DNA from: Chara braunii
Lineage: Eukaryota; Streptophyta; Charophyceae; Charales; Characeae
Assembly: GCA_003427395.1 (NCBI GenBank)
Contig: BFEA01000432.1
Span: 670,931 to 697,244 of the forward strand
DNA: 26,314 nucleotides
Direction of reading: 5' to 3'
Below are positions 9,385 to 16,727 of this stretch, in pieces; position 1 is the stretch's first letter, and each line of letters starts with the position of its first letter. The translations under genes were made by a program, and so were the position numbers. The notes beneath the pieces were generated by a model. It saw nothing but the letters and a program-made list of their open reading frames with translations. It was not told the origin of the DNA and ran no database searches.

Positions 9385-9870
9385 CTCTTTCTCATAGCGT
9401 ACAAGTGGGCCGTTAGGGTACACAGCTGCGTAGCATGGCGAACGTGTTCGCGCCCCTCCACATTCGCGCGAACAGCTCGCGAACTCATGATTTGCTAAGA
9501 ATTTGAAGATGATACCAAGGCAAAAGTTGCTTGTATTGTTATTTTACATAACATATAGTTTTTTCAGATTTTTCTGAGAACTTTGTTTCTTATGTTCTCG
9601 TTCGGAGGGTTTTGGGCGCTTGTTCTCGTTCGGGCGAACATGTTCACGTTCGCCTCTGAATGCGAACACAGTGCTACGTAGGTACACAGGGATGGGGGCA
9701 GCTTGCGCTCAACTTCGTCAACGTGGCGGGCCGTGTACATGACAGGCACGGTGAAGGGGGGGTTCAAAGAACAATGAGAAAAATGAATGGTTTCAGTGTG
9801 CTCTTCATGTTTGTCTTGTTTTTTAAATTTTTATTTTTGTCATTTGTTTCGCGAAGTGCGTTATTTTAGT
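9385..9870. mobile_element. Body segment of the composite element (copy 1), hAT MITE inserted
   Basis: CTCTTTCTCATAGCGTACAAGTGGG through GTTTCGCGAAGTGC matches 12861-13080 (copy 2), and its second half matches 11325-11440 (copy 3). In all three loci a hammerhead unit follows shortly downstream. The match is interrupted exactly by the 256-bp MITE at 9426-9681. Confidence 0.75.
9426..9681. mobile_element. hAT-like MITE with exact 8-bp target duplication
   Basis: The ends CTGCGTAGCA and (inverse) CTACGTAGCA are flanked by GTACACAG at 9418-9425 and 9682-9689. Copy 2 of the host sequence near 12890-12905 lacks the insertion, which confirms the boundaries. Subterminal GCGAAC / GTTCGC motifs cluster at both ends. 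The centre shares a core (GGCAAAAGTTG, CATAACATA, TTTTCAGATTTTT) with three other MITE families here. Confidence 0.9.
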
Positions 9871-9873
9871 TCA

Positions 9874-9946
9874 GTCAAACAGAGCTTCCCGGTAAACCTC
9901 AGGCAGAGAGCGAGAAGAGGACAACAAGCAATGGACTGTGACGAAG
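9874..9946 (-). mobile_element. Hammerhead repeat unit B, truncated before the ribozyme
   Basis: GTCAAACAGAGCTTCCCGG through GACTGTGACGAAG is present. It then stops in a TATATATA run, losing the hammerhead core. The hAT-like element at 9961 begins in that TA run and may have removed the rest. Confidence 0.75.
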
Positions 9947-9960
9947 TATATATATATATA

Positions 9961-10717
9961 CAGGGTTGCCAGGCCGAACGTACGGAGGCCCCTTAGCTGA
10001 CCCCCGAACGTTTGGGCGTTCAGGTCCCCGTACGGGGCCCGAACCTGAAGGGTTTCGGACCCCGCAAAAAAATATTTTGGCACCTAAATATTATTTTGTT
10101 TTTTTCGAAACTTCTTCTGTGAGTTCTTTGTGATGTAAGGTATTTCCCTGTTAGTTTTGAAGCCATTCTGTTCAACCAAAAAGAAGTGAAAAATCGGCAA
10201 AGATGATGGTGTCAAAACTTGCTTGCCCACTCACTAATTTGTTTTTTCTCTCTTTTCACTTTTTGTTTTTCCTTTATTTCGGGACATGAAAAAAATTATT
10301 ATTTTTTCAAATTTTATTTTTATATTCTCTATTATGTAAGATATACACATGTAAATTTTCATGGCATTTGTCACAGCCAAAAAATAATGAAAAATCACCA
10401 AAGATGGCGGTGTCCAAAACGTGCTCGCCCAGTCAATAATTTCATTCTCATTTTATTTTTTTTTTATTTTTTTTTATTATTATTTATTTTTAGTATTTGA
10501 TTTTTATTTCAAATTTGGTAAAGAATTTGGATGTAACGTTGAGGCAAATGTTGTTTAGTTTATTCTTCTGTTTAACATATATTTTTCTTTCAGATTTTTT
10601 GGTTTTTTTTTTTTCTTTTTCTTTTCTTTTTCTTTTTTTTTGGGTCTGCATTCCGGCGTTTGGGCGGGGGTGATGAACGTTCGGGCGTTCGGCCCGTCCC
10701 GAACGCCGGTAACCCTG
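9961..10717. mobile_element. hAT-like non-autonomous element, 757 bp
   Basis: The ends CAGGGTTGCC and (inverse) CAGGGTTACC are typical hAT termini. The flanks TATATATA and TATGTATA are a near 8-bp duplication. Each end carries palindromic CGAACG / CGTTCGGG motifs, the likely subterminal repeats. The long A/T-rich interior includes AAAGATGGCGGTGTC words and the shared core near 10515-10600. No transposase frame is present. Confidence 0.8.
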
Positions 10718-10761
10718 TATGTATATATATTATGTTTGTGACGATATATATGTATATATAT

Positions 10762-11185
10762 AGGGTTCAGCCTCCTGATGAGTCGGTGAAACTCCGAGGA
10801 AACAGTTTGTCACAACCCCTGTTTTGTTGTCCTCTTTTCTCTCTCTGCCTACGGTTTACGGGGCAGTTCTGTTTGTGACGATATATGCTATGACTTCGCT
10901 AGCTTCCTGCTACGTTTTTTTCCGGTCAGGTCGAGCGGCAGTGGTCGGGGCCGTTACTAGGCGGCCATGCTGTGCCTCTAGTGCCAACGGTGTGTCTGGA
11001 GTGTATTTTTTGGCTGTGACAGACCTTTCTTTGTTTCGTGGATGTTTTGCTGGCTTGTGATGGGGTGTGAACCGACAGTCTGTAGAGTTTTCCATCTGGT
11101 GTGGGTGAGTGATAGTCTACTTTGATTTTGGTTAAGGTAGATTATCATTTACAGTGTAATCAGTGAGGGGATTCTGCAGACTGTT
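10762..11185 (+). mobile_element. Retrozyme-like monomer (about 424 nt)
   Basis: The left end is AGGGTTCAGCCTC directly after a TA run, i.e. one base short of the ribozyme cleavage position. It contains hammerhead unit C (10762-10884), an interior of about 300 bp, and the stem III strand CAGACTGTT that ends at 11185. A second unit follows without a break at 11186. Unit C keeps CTGATGA and GAAA, but its stem II closes CCGAG (mismatch with GTCGG) and it has no upstream stem III strand. I saw no open frame or primer-binding site. Confidence 0.75.
11017..11092 (-). other. Hammerhead-like degenerate segment (copy m3)
   Basis: Minus strand: CAGACTGTCGGTTCACACCCC, ATCACAAGCCAGCAAAACA, TCCACGAAACAAAG, GGTCTGTCACAG. 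CAGAC pairs with GTCTG, and GAAA and a GTC triplet are present, but the CTGATGA core is not. Its polarity is opposite to the units on either side. Confidence 0.35.
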
Positions 11186-11234
11186 GAGGGTTCAGCCTCC
11201 TGATGAATCGGTGAAACTCCAACGAAACAGTTTG
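11177..11234 (+). ncRNA. Type III hammerhead ribozyme, decayed stem II (unit D)
   Basis: Stem III is CAGACTGT (11177-11184) with ACAGTTTG (11227-11234): eight pairs, one G-U. H17 is T (11185), giving a GTT triplet. Stem I is GAGG/CCTC with loop GTTCAG, and core CTGATGA is at 11200-11206. Stem II ATCGG/CCAAC has two mismatches. GAAA is at 11224-11227. Predicted cleavage falls between 11185 and 11186. The full three-stem layout is clear; activity is doubtful because of stem II. Confidence 0.8.
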
Positions 11235-11312
11235 TCACAGCCCCTCGTTTGTTGTCCTCTTCTCTCTCTCTGCCTACGGTTTACCGGGCAGTTCTGTTTG
11301 TGACAATATACG
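11186..11312 (+). mobile_element. Hammerhead repeat unit D (second, partial monomer)
   Basis: It runs from GAGGG to TTCTGTTTGTGACAATATA and is collinear with unit C at 10762-10884 in the same orientation. Homology ends near 11312, so the locus is one monomer plus the first 127 nt of the next. Confidence 0.8.
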
Positions 11313-11320
11313 ATATATAA

Positions 11321-11650
11321 CTTCATCAACGTAGCGAACCTTGTACGTTAGAGGCACGGTGGAGGAGGCGTTAAGAAGACTGAGAAACTGAATGATTTCA
11401 ATGTGTCTTTGTTTTTTATTTTTATCCCTTGTTCAATGTAATTTTTTTTTGTAAAACGTAATTTTTTTTTGTAAAACACTGAAAGAAATAAGAATACAGT
11501 GAAACAAAGAATAAGAGGACACTATTTTGTGTCATTCTGGTTTGTTTGTCTCTTTGCCTGTCTGTCCTTTCATTTTTCTTTTCTTCGCTCATCTTATTTC
11601 TTCTTCTACTTCCGTGTTTACGCTCTTAGCCAATAGTTCTGTGACTATAT
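11321..11650. mobile_element. Body segment of the composite element (copy 3), then AT-rich tail
   Basis: AACTTCATCAACGTAGCG through TGATTTCAATGTGTC matches the bodies at 9705-9800 and 12925-13020. Beyond about 11440 the sequence differs. A TA run then leads into unit E. A duplicated GTAATTTTTTTTTGTAAAAC lies at 11438-11478. Confidence 0.65.
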
Positions 11651-11664
11651 ATATATATATATAT

Positions 11665-11768
11665 CATCAAACAGAGCTGCGCGGTAAACCTTACGCAAAG
11701 AGGGGGAAGAGGACAGCAAACGAGGGGCTGTGACGAACTGTTTCATCAGAGTTTCACCGACTGATCAG
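11665..11768 (-). mobile_element. Hammerhead repeat unit E, truncated
   Basis: It starts CATCAAACAGAGCTGCGCGG after a TA run and ends within the core (minus-strand CTGATCAG instead of CTGATGAG). Stem I is missing because the decayed Josephin-like coding sequence begins at once. Confidence 0.75.
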
Positions 11769-12316
11769 CAAACAACCCAACACAGTTTGGGCTTGCAACA
11801 CCATTTGGGTGATCTGCAAATTGTTTGCCAGCATCCAACAAACCAACCTGATAACCTCGCCAATCTCTGTGGTCTGACGGCAACTAATATCTGTGTCGCA
11901 TTCTCCACTGCCCGTTCTATACACCATCAGGCTTCCTTGCAATCGCCCTTCAGCTTGATGCTGATCTTTCCCAACCACAACCAGAAGATTGTAATTATAC
12001 CAGCGAAGGAGGCTTTACCATTGTTGTCCTACAAGTAGCAACGAGGGACCATCAACTTGAACTACGCAATCCTCGAGCAGGTGAGTGGTTTAATCGTCCA
12101 TCCCACATCTCTGCTTGCATTGTGCATGGGCCTGGCCATTACATGGCCATTGTGCATGTCTCTGACCACTGGGAGTTGTGGGACAACGGCACCATGGTCC
12201 ATGCCATGACTAATGTCACTGATTTCTTACAAAATGATGCTGTTTTCTTGCCACAACAAACCGTACACAATCTCTTTTATGTCGAAGATCATTCCTCTGG
12301 CCCCGTGCTGCAGTAA
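11769..12316 (+). pseudogene. Josephin-like cysteine protease domain, frameshifted
   Basis: Two reading frames together resemble a Josephin (Machado-Joseph disease family) deubiquitinase fold. The first frame gives CGLTATN with the candidate nucleophile Cys at 11868-11870, like the Josephin CxxHxxN helix. The next frame, open from 11888, gives FYTPSGFLAIALQLD (11915-11959), then EGGFTIVVLQV, then GPGHYMAIVHVSDHWELWDN with candidate His 12137-12139 and Asp/Asn 12182-12187, ending FLQNDAVFLPQQTVHNLFYVE. The switch between frames lies at about 11890-11915, so one indel has broken the gene. A TAA at 12314 ends the domain. Cys-to-His spacing is about 90 residues, a little short for Josephins. Alternatives are a ubiquitin-specific or OTU-type papain-fold protease. 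There is no clear start codon: the 5' end abuts hammerhead unit E. It lies between units E and F, so it is probably element cargo. Confidence 0.55.
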
Positions 12317-12736
12317 GACAATGTACCAACACTCTGCGGCCTTCTCCTTTGCACAGCCACAAACACTGTTACACTCGGCTGTAGCCGCCGTCGTCTCTGT
12401 CACAATCACTACAATTACATGATTTCTGCATCCATGTGTGCAGAGGACTGTCCCTCCATTCCTGACAGCAGGCACCCTCCGCATCCGGACGCTATATGTC
12501 CATTTTGCGGCCATGGGCGCTATACTGAATGTATGGTCTTTTGTGGTGACCGTTCTTCCTTCATTTTGGCCTGCAATTGCCATGCCATTTGTTGAGGGTG
12601 TATGGTGGGCATACTCAATGCTAGCCATCGTGGCAATTGTTGCATTGAGAATGCTCAGCTAGGTCTTCCATGTGTTCATCCACCTCATCCTTCCAATGTA
12701 TGGCCTCTCTGTCGGCAAGGACAGACTCATTCTTGA
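12317..12736 (+). pseudogene. In-frame Cys/His-rich continuation of the Josephin-like gene
   Basis: Downstream of the TAA at 12314 the same frame stays open to a TGA at 12593 and again to a TGA at 12734. It encodes a Cys/His-rich stretch including CPFCGHGRYTEC, VFCG, ACNCHAIC and, after the second stop, NCCIE, LPCVHPPHP and PLCRQ. CxxCGxG followed by further Cys pairs is typical of a zinc-binding module. Keeping one frame through two stops with this composition suggests a former single protein of Josephin-like domain plus zinc-finger tail. I cannot name the finger family, and the joining of the two parts is inference. Confidence 0.45.
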
Positions 12737-12874
12737 GCCTTTTCTTATCCTCTTTTGCCTTCATCTTCACTCCACACTTCGCACTTCCCCTTATTTTCCC
12801 TTTATCGTTCTTTGTTTGTTTGCTCTCCATCTTTCCTCCCTGCGTTTTTCCTTCACTATGTCTCTTTCTCACAG
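12737..12874 (+). promoter_or_regulatory. Polypyrimidine tract and candidate 3' splice acceptor
   Basis: The stretch is dominated by C/T (TTCTTTGTTTGTTTGCTCTCC, CTTTCCTCCC, TCTCTTTCTCACAG) and ends in AG at 12873-12874. The homologous body at 9385-9400 also ends in AG (TTTCTCATAG). This would suit an intron end downstream of the Josephin-like reading frame. No donor site was identified. Confidence 0.3.
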
Positions 12875-13110
12875 CGTACAAGTGGGGCGTTATGGTACAA
12901 TGGGATGAGGGCAGCTCGCGCTGAACTTCATCAATGTGGCGAGCCTTGTATGTGAGAGGCACGGTGAAAGGGGAGTTAAAAGAAGAATGAGAAAAATGAA
13001 TGGTTTCAGTGTGCCCCTCATGTTTGTCTTGTTTTTAATTTTTTATTTTTGCCGTTTGTTTCGCAAAGTGCTCTCTTTTAGTTCATAGTTATGTGACAAA
13101 TCGACAATAT
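12861..13110. mobile_element. Body segment of the composite element (copy 2)
   Basis: It is collinear with 9385-9870 without the inserted MITE: CGTACAAGTGGGGCGTT, GAGGCACGGTGAA, AAATGAATGGTTTCAGTGTG, GTTTCGCAAAGTGC. It leads into unit F through a short TA run. On the minus strand a short reading frame (TVPLTYKARHIDEVQRELPS) is similar to those of the other two copies. Confidence 0.75.
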
Positions 13111-13115
13111 ATATA

Positions 13116-13232
13116 GTCAAACAGAGTTGCCCGGTAAACCGTAGGCAGAGAGGGAGAAGAGGACAACAAACGAGGGGCTGTGACGAACTGTTCCCTCGGA
13201 GTTTCACCGACGCATCAGGAGGCTGAACCCTC
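13116..13232 (-). mobile_element. Hammerhead repeat unit F, full length
   Basis: GTCAAACAGAGTTGCCCGG to GGCTGAACCCTC is 117 bp bounded by TA runs. On the minus strand it begins exactly at GAGGG, the first base after the predicted cleavage site. The core has decayed (CTGATGC, and GGAA for GAAA), and it lacks the stem III 5' strand. Confidence 0.85.
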
Positions 13233-13259
13233 ATATATGGATATATATATACATATATA

Positions 13260-13776
13260 GGTTGCCAGGCCGAACGTACGGAGGCCCCTAAGCTGACCCC
13301 CGAACGTTCGAGCGTTCGGGTCCCCGTACGGGGCCTGAACTTGAAGGGGTTCAAACCCGGAAAAAAAATATTTTGGTACCTCTATATTATTATTTTTTTC
13401 TGATTTTTTTTTTGTGAGTTCTTTGTGATGTAAGGTATCTTCCTTTTAATTTTGAAGCCATTCTGTCCAGCCAAACAAAAATGAAAAGTCCTCAAAGATG
13501 GTGGTGTCAAAACTTGCTTGCCCACTCACTAATTTGTTTTTTCTCTCTTTTCACTTTTTGTTTTTTCTTTATTTCGGGGCATGAAAAAAATTATTATTTT
13601 TTCAAACTTTATTTGTAGACTCTCTATCATGTAAGATACACATTTATAAATTTTCATAGCATTTGTCACAGCCAAAAAAAAAAAAAAAATCGCCAAAGAT
13701 GGCGGTGTCCAAAACGTGCTCGCCCACTCAATAATTTCATTCTCGTTTTATTTTTTCTAATTTTCATTATTATTAT
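13260..13776. mobile_element. hAT-like element, left part, ending at gap
   Basis: GGTTGCCAGGCCGAACGTACGG onward matches 9966 onward for over 500 bp, including the AAAGATGGCGGTGTCC word. The outermost CAGG is altered. The copy enters the N gap at the point corresponding to about 10480 in the complete copy. Confidence 0.8.
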
Positions 13777-14222
13777 NNNNNNNNNNNNNNNNNNNNNNNN
13801 NNNNNNNNNNNNNNNNNNNNNNNNNNNNNNNNNNNNNNNNNNNNNNNNNNNNNNNNNNNNNNNNNNNNNNNNNNNNNNNNNNNNNNNNNNNNNNNNNNNN
13901 NNNNNNNNNNNNNNNNNNNNNNNNNNNNNNNNNNNNNNNNNNNNNNNNNNNNNNNNNNNNNNNNNNNNNNNNNNNNNNNNNNNNNNNNNNNNNNNNNNNN
14001 NNNNNNNNNNNNNNNNNNNNNNNNNNNNNNNNNNNNNNNNNNNNNNNNNNNNNNNNNNNNNNNNNNNNNNNNNNNNNNNNNNNNNNNNNNNNNNNNNNNN
14101 NNNNNNNNNNNNNNNNNNNNNNNNNNNNNNNNNNNNNNNNNNNNNNNNNNNNNNNNNNNNNNNNNNNNNNNNNNNNNNNNNNNNNNNNNNNNNNNNNNNN
14201 NNNNNNNNNNNNNNNNNNNNNN
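13777..14222. other. Assembly gap, 446 N
   Basis: It is unsequenced. The two sides are reverse complements of each other. The remaining right parts of two 757-bp elements would need roughly 450 bp, close to the stated gap length. A minus-strand open frame called here consists of N and is void. Confidence 0.99.
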
Positions 14223-14767
14223 GAAATAAAATTCAAATACTAAAAATAAATAATAATAGTGAAAATTAGAAAAAATAAAACGAGAATGAAATTATTGAGC
14301 GGGCGAGCACGTTTTTGACACCGCCATCCTTGGCGATTTTTCATTTTTTTTTTGGCTGTGACAAATGACATGAAAATTTATATATGTGTATCTTACATAA
14401 TAAACAATCTACAAATAAAATTTGAAAAAATAGTATTTTTTTCATGCCCCGAAATAAAGGAAAAACAAAAAGTGAAAAGAGAGAAAAAACAAATAGTGAC
14501 AGGGCAAGCAAGTTTTGACACCACCATCTTTGCCAATTTTTCATTGTTTTTTGGCTGAACAGAATGCCTTGAAAATTGAGAGCGAGATACCTTACAGCAC
14601 AAAGAACTCACAAAAAAAAATTCAGAAAAAAAAATAAAATTTGGGTGCCGAAATATTTTCTTGCGGGGTCCGAACCCCTTTAGGTTCGGGCCCCGTACGG
14701 TGACCCGAACGCCCGAACGTTCGGGGGTCAGCTTTGGGGCCTCCGTACATTCGGCCTGGCAACCCTG
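14223..14767. mobile_element. hAT-like element, inverted copy, right of the gap
   Basis: The reverse complement runs from CAGGGTTGCCAGGCCGAATG to GTATTTGAATTTTATTTC and matches the left part of the complete copy at 9961. Its terminus AACCCTG (14761-14767) is followed by TATATATA. Confidence 0.8.
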
Positions 14768-14775
14768 TATATATA

Positions 14776-14803
14776 TATCGTCGAACAGAGCCGCCGAGTA
14801 ATA
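14776..14803. mobile_element. Fragment of a hammerhead unit between TA runs
   Basis: ATCGTCGAACAGAGCCGCC is the start of the family unit in plus orientation. It is cut after about 25 bp and flanked by TATATATA on both sides. Confidence 0.55.
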
Positions 14804-14963
14804 TATATATTACCAGGCCGAACGCTTGGGGGCCCTTGGGCTGACCCTCGAACATTCGGGTGTTCGGGGTCCCGTTCGGAGTTTGAACCTGAAGGGGTCC
14901 GGACTCTGCCAAAAATTGTTTTGGGGCCTAAAAATTATTGTTTTTGTTGAAATTTGTTTTGTG

Positions 14964-15235
14964 CTGGCCTACCAGATTGGCCCGGGGTCACGTGCCCAGC
15001 CGGGCCAAAAACAATTAAAAAATAAAAATAAAAATAAATAAATTTTATTTTGTTTTTCTCAATTTGGTGCAGAAATTTGATGTGACCAGGAGGGAAAAGT
15101 AGTTCAGTTTATTTCTCTGCATAACATAGTTTTTTTCGGATTTTTTTGTTTTGTTTTGTTTTTTTGGCTGGGACTTTCCCTGGTCCTTGCATGGGATGGC
15201 CACCCGGGACCCGGGCGGCCCGGCTGGTACCCTAG
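14964..15235. mobile_element. hAT-like MITE with exact 8-bp target duplication
   Basis: The ends CTGGCCTACCAG and (inverse) CTAGGGTACCAG are flanked by GTTTTGTG at 14956-14963 and 15236-15243. GC-rich CCCGGG/GGGCC subterminal blocks surround an AT-rich centre that holds the shared MITE core (15060-15145). It is nested in the CGAACG element. Confidence 0.88.
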
Positions 15236-15261
15236 GTTTTGTGAGTTTTGTATGACATGAG

Positions 15262-15603
15262 CTACATGCATGTAAATTTTCAAGGGGCAAGGGCAAGGGC
15301 AAAGTAACGAGCACACACACATAACACGTGAGTACACAGTCAATTGTAGAAGATGAGGACAGCAGAAAAAAGGACCCGCGTTGCGGGATGTCAACTCGGA
15401 AGTATTCACATCATAGAGGTCCCATCCCGTCGCCTCCACCTCCTTTCCACATCCCCAAGACCCCCATTCGATCCGCATACAAAACATATACAAAACAGGC
15501 GGCCGAGTCCACCGACTGACGCAAAACGCCTGCTGATGGAGTCGGCCGTAAAGCGAGTTCCCCGACGGCCGCAAAACGTTACATGCATGTAAATTTTCAA
15601 GGC
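15262..15603. repeat. 23-bp direct repeats bracketing an insert of about 300 bp
   Basis: TACATGCATGTAAATTTTCA(AGG) occurs at 15262-15284 and 15581-15603. The intervening DNA (CA-rich microsatellite, then GC-rich) is absent from the related copies. This may be an insertion with a long target duplication or a recombination product. Bases 15660-16080 contain nothing I can name. Confidence 0.55.
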
Positions 15604-16133
15604 ATTTTGCCAAGCCACAAAAAAAAAGCAAAATCGCCAAAGATGGCGGTGTTTTGCGGGGTCTCCGTCTGCAGTTTGGGGCCTGTGGGCACAGAACCCT
15701 GCCGCGCGGGTGGCAGGGCAGATTGGCAGGAGTTGGTAGTAACTCTGGATGAATAGAGGACATGATCAAGTAGCACTGACTGCTGGTTCGTTTCTGTGGT
15801 TTTGATTGCCTTTTGCGTATGGTTTTCTTTTCATGGTTGGTGGAATTTGGGTCACTAAATTACGGTTGTCACCACTGTTGTGATTAGATGAACTTCGATT
15901 TTGCTGATAATGTTTGTTGATTTTTCAGTGGTAGGGGCTGTGGAGTCGGTTGTGGAGTTGACTGTGGGGTGAAATCTAGTGGTGCCCTCGATGTGCTTGG
16001 CCGGTGATGCCTTGCCCGCTGAGGGCCCCACTTAATTTTGTAAGGGATGCCGGGCCCGGTTCCTGGCTTTTATTCTTTCTATACATATAATATATATGTA
16101 TATATGTCTATATATATCTATATCTGTATATAT

Positions 16134-16210
16134 ATCGTCAAATAGAACTGCCCGGTAAACCGTAGGCAGAGAGGGAGAAGAGGACAACAAACAAGGGGCT
16201 GTGACAAACA
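16134..16210 (-). mobile_element. Hammerhead repeat unit G1, truncated
   Basis: TCGTCAAATAGAACTGCCCGG to GGCTGTGACAAACAG, then a TA run. The ribozyme part is missing. A palindrome AACAGTATATATACTGTT lies at the break, followed by a short inverted fragment (TTACCGGGCAGCTCTGTTTA, 16245-16264). Confidence 0.75.
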
Positions 16211-16269
16211 GTATATATACTGTTTCGTCAAACAGTATATATATTACCGGGCAGCTCTGTTTATATAAA

Positions 16270-16381
16270 TCGTCAAACAGAACTGCCTTGTAAACTGTAG
16301 ATAGAGAGGGAGAAGAGGACAACAAACAAGTGACAAACTGTTTCGTCGGAGTTTCACCGACTCATCAGGAGGCTGAACCCT
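16270..16381 (-). mobile_element. Hammerhead repeat unit G2
   Basis: TCGTCAAACAGAACTGCC to GAGGCTGAACCCTA. On the minus strand the ribozyme 3' portion is perfect: CTGATGA, GTCGG/CCGAC with loop TGAAACT, and GAAACAG. The unit starts near the cleavage position beside TATATA, so the stem III 5' strand is absent. A dozen bases of GAGGGGC are deleted compared with other units. Confidence 0.8.
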
Positions 16382-16390
16382 ATATATGTA

Positions 16391-16487
16391 TGAACTCTGA
16401 CAAAACAGTTTGTCACAGCTCCTCCTTCGTTGTCCTCTTTTCCCTCTCTGCCTACGGTTTACTGGGCAGCTCTGTTTGACGATATAC
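16391..16487 (+). mobile_element. Hammerhead repeat unit G3, 5' truncated
   Basis: It begins inside stem II (GAACTCTGACAAAACAG) and continues through CTGCCTACGGTTTACTGGG to TTTGACGATATA. It is the left member of a second tandem-like pair with unit H in the same orientation. Confidence 0.75.
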
Positions 16488-16625
16488 CTTGAGGGCAGTG
16501 GTGGTGCCCACCTCAGGGAGTCAGGGTATCAGTTGTCGGGCAGTCGTTGATGCTTCAAACATAATCGAGGGTTAAGGTGGATTCTCACTTACAGTGTAAT
16601 CAGTTAGGGGATTCTGCAGACTGTT
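16488..16625 (+). mobile_element. Interior between hammerhead units G3 and H
   Basis: It contains the GGGCAGTGGTGGTGCCCACC to GTTGATGCTT block homologous (inverted) to 8495-8580, then GGTTAAGGTGGATTCTCA and GTGTAATCAG, which are also present before unit D. Compared with the interior at 10885-11185 it lacks the m-type segment, so the interiors are mosaics of one longer sequence. Confidence 0.7.
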
Positions 16626-16674
16626 GAGGGTTCAGCCTCCTGATGAGTCGGTGAAACTCCGACGGAACAGTTTG
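16617..16674 (+). ncRNA. Type III hammerhead ribozyme, one core change (unit H)
   Basis: Stem III CAGACTGT (16617-16624) pairs with ACAGTTTG (16667-16674). H17 is T. Stem I is GAGG/CCTC with loop GTTCAG, CTGATGA is at 16640-16646, and stem II is a perfect GTCGG/CCGAC. The GAAA box is GGAA (A13 to G), a change expected to abolish or strongly weaken cleavage. Confidence 0.85.
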
Positions 16675-16727
16675 TCACAGCCCTCTCTGCCTACGGTTTA
16701 CCGGGCAGCTCTGTTTGACGATATACA
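16626..16727 (+). mobile_element. Hammerhead repeat unit H
   Basis: It runs from GAGGG to CTCTGTTTGACGATATA with a deletion of about 20 bp between CACAGCC and CTCTCTGCC compared with unit I. Bases 16728-17146 hold a TA-rich microsatellite and a 20-nt A run and no recognised gene. Confidence 0.8.

Larger units (their letters stand above)
14811..15656. mobile_element. Third copy of the CGAACG hAT-like element, twice interrupted
   Basis: TACCAGGCCGAACGCTTGGG and the following 140 bp match the left end at 9966. The copy is then split by the MITE at 14964-15235 and by a second insert at about 15285-15580. It resumes with CAAAATCGCCAAAGATGGCG near 15628. The right end is not found. Confidence 0.65.

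Noticed and set aside
11186-11240. Type I hammerhead reading with a 3-bp stem III (ACA-GTT-TGT)
   Set aside because: A short stem III can be drawn after GAAA, but the flanks then fail to form stem I. The type III reading pairs all three stems, so it is preferred.
12122-12316. Ubiquitin-specific protease (C19) C-terminal box
   Set aside because: GHYMA...WELWDN could fit C19, but the Cys-to-His distance of about 90 residues is far too short for that family and suits Josephin better. Kept only as an alternative.
13757-14236. 159-codon open frame
   Set aside because: It is almost wholly made of N.
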